Origin: Stenopsyche tienmushanensis | Taxonomy: Eukaryota; Arthropoda; Insecta; Trichoptera; Stenopsychidae | DNA length: 64,000 nucleotides | Assembly: GCA_008973525.1 (NCBI GenBank) | Contig: WACJ01000466.1 | Span: 29,801 to 93,800, forward strand | Direction: 5' to 3' | Shown: positions 63,100 to 64,000 of the stretch, piece after piece | Position numbering within the stretch: the stretch's first letter is position 1 | Layout: every line of letters starts with the position of its first letter | The notes under the pieces: generated by a model | Databases searched by the model: none | The model's input: only the letters and a program-made list of their open reading frames with translations | What the model was told of the DNA's origin: nothing | Position numbers and translations under genes: made by a program

Positions 63100-64000
63100 A
63101 TTTCTTGAGCTAACACAAAGGAGGCTCAAAAGTGGAGGCAGCTAGCAGGAGTCGAACACAATGACTTCTAATAGAAAGTAATGAAGTGGCAGAGGAGGGA
63201 AAGACCTACCCTCCATCTACATCGCTGCGAACAACAGCAACACTTGAATCATTTTATCAAGTGTTTATGATGTAAGGGAGGAATCGCAAGAAGCGGTTTT
63301 GACTTAAGATTTAGAGTGGTTTAACGGCATACAAGCGTACTAATTTATGTATCAAATCTGTTGATTGAATATTAATTTTTAATTAATATTTTTAGTCAAA
63401 AATATTAAAAAAATCACAAGGAACACGTCGTAAGTAGGTTCGTAGTTCTGTGGAAGTTGAAGTGTGAACGTTCCCGTCGACCCCTCTTAACAAATAAAAT
63501 GCACCAAATCATGATGATTCCGCCACGTTGAACATCAATGACAAACAAGGATGTAAAAAATATAAGTACATATAAAAATAATTGAGCTCAGCTACCGGTT
63601 GAAACAAATCGGTAAGGCGAGATTGTGAGAAATATTCACACATTGAGATATTTGTGCGTATGGACATGCTATTTCATTCATTGAACACGGCACAATACTT
63701 CAACACATTAAAAAATAACGACATCAAAGTGAATTAGTATGATGACTAGCATATTTGCAAAAAAAACCTCGCTATTGCATTTTTTGATGATCAAATAATT
63801 ATCCAAAGGGTTGTATTTTGTCCCACTATTCATCGTATTGTGAGTTTGTAAAATATTCAATTAAATTAAAAACTTGTAACTAATCCGTCAGAGATGCGGT
63901 ATTTTAAGCGAGTAATAATGCCCGTTAACAATTTACACCGCGGAGGCGCAGAAATACTCGCCCTCGGCGTTTTCTCATGGTATAAAATTCCTACTATGCA
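63100..64000. other. right-edge islands
   Basis: Balanced patches at about 63115-63310 (GTGGAGGCAGCTAGCAGG) and 63895-64000 (ACCGCGGAGGCGCAGAAATA), separated by AT-rich sequence. No coding evidence. The last patch is cut by the window edge. Confidence 0.3.

Noticed and set aside
63140..63165. GTTCGACTCC on the - strand, like a tRNA B box
   Set aside because: No A box at the right distance and no acceptor-stem or anticodon-arm pairing, so not a tRNA gene.

Overview
This window reads as nuclear DNA of an arthropod, most likely an insect. It is very AT-rich, almost free of long ORFs, contains a gene split by GT-AG introns, and carries typical animal transposons: hAT-like and piggyBac-like MITEs, Tc1/mariner and Tigger remnants, a tRNA-derived SINE and a truncated non-LTR retrotransposon. 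I cannot name the species. Nothing bacterial, viral or CRISPR-like is visible.

Layout. Positions 1-6.5 kb are AT-rich intergenic DNA with two small DNA-transposon remnants at the left edge. Positions 6.6-10.9 kb hold the one complete protein gene, seven exons on the + strand. They encode a 375-residue membrane-anchored alpha/beta hydrolase of the EPHX3/EPHX4 (epoxide-hydrolase-like) family. Its last intron carries a copy of a hAT-like element whose second copy lies at 41.1-41.7 kb in the opposite orientation.

From 11 kb to 64 kb I see no second complete gene. The only persuasive coding piece is a GC-rich C-terminal exon on the - strand at 48.38-48.63 kb. It has a clean acceptor and a Gly/Ser/Pro-rich product with an acidic SDSDSDISLG patch; the rest of that gene must lie further right, probably outside the window. 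The stretch is otherwise AT-rich DNA dotted with islands of 100-700 bp whose composition is more balanced and which look unique and non-coding (near 12.6, 16.8, 19.2, 22.8, 24.1, 26, 27, 29.2, 30.7, 33, 36.2, 38, 40, 46.1, 50.5, 53.7, 54.7, 55.7, 57.5, 59, 61.1 and 62.3 kb). That pattern is typical of a gene desert rich in distal enhancers around a developmental regulator, with the hydrolase as a bystander. This is inference; no conservation data were available.

Mobile DNA explains much of the remainder. There are three copies of one tRNA-derived SINE (14.2, 16.2 and 45.2 kb), one of them inside a 1.33 kb element flanked by an apparent 8-bp duplication. There is a 296-bp MITE with perfect 49-bp terminal inverted repeats and TTAA flanks (18.1 kb), a hAT MITE nested inside another inverted-repeat element (24.7-25.2 kb), a foldback element (29.8 kb), a dead Tigger transposase beside a collapsed mariner copy (43.8-45.0 kb), and a 223-bp retrotransposon 3' end with a perfect 16-bp target-site duplication (52.2 kb).
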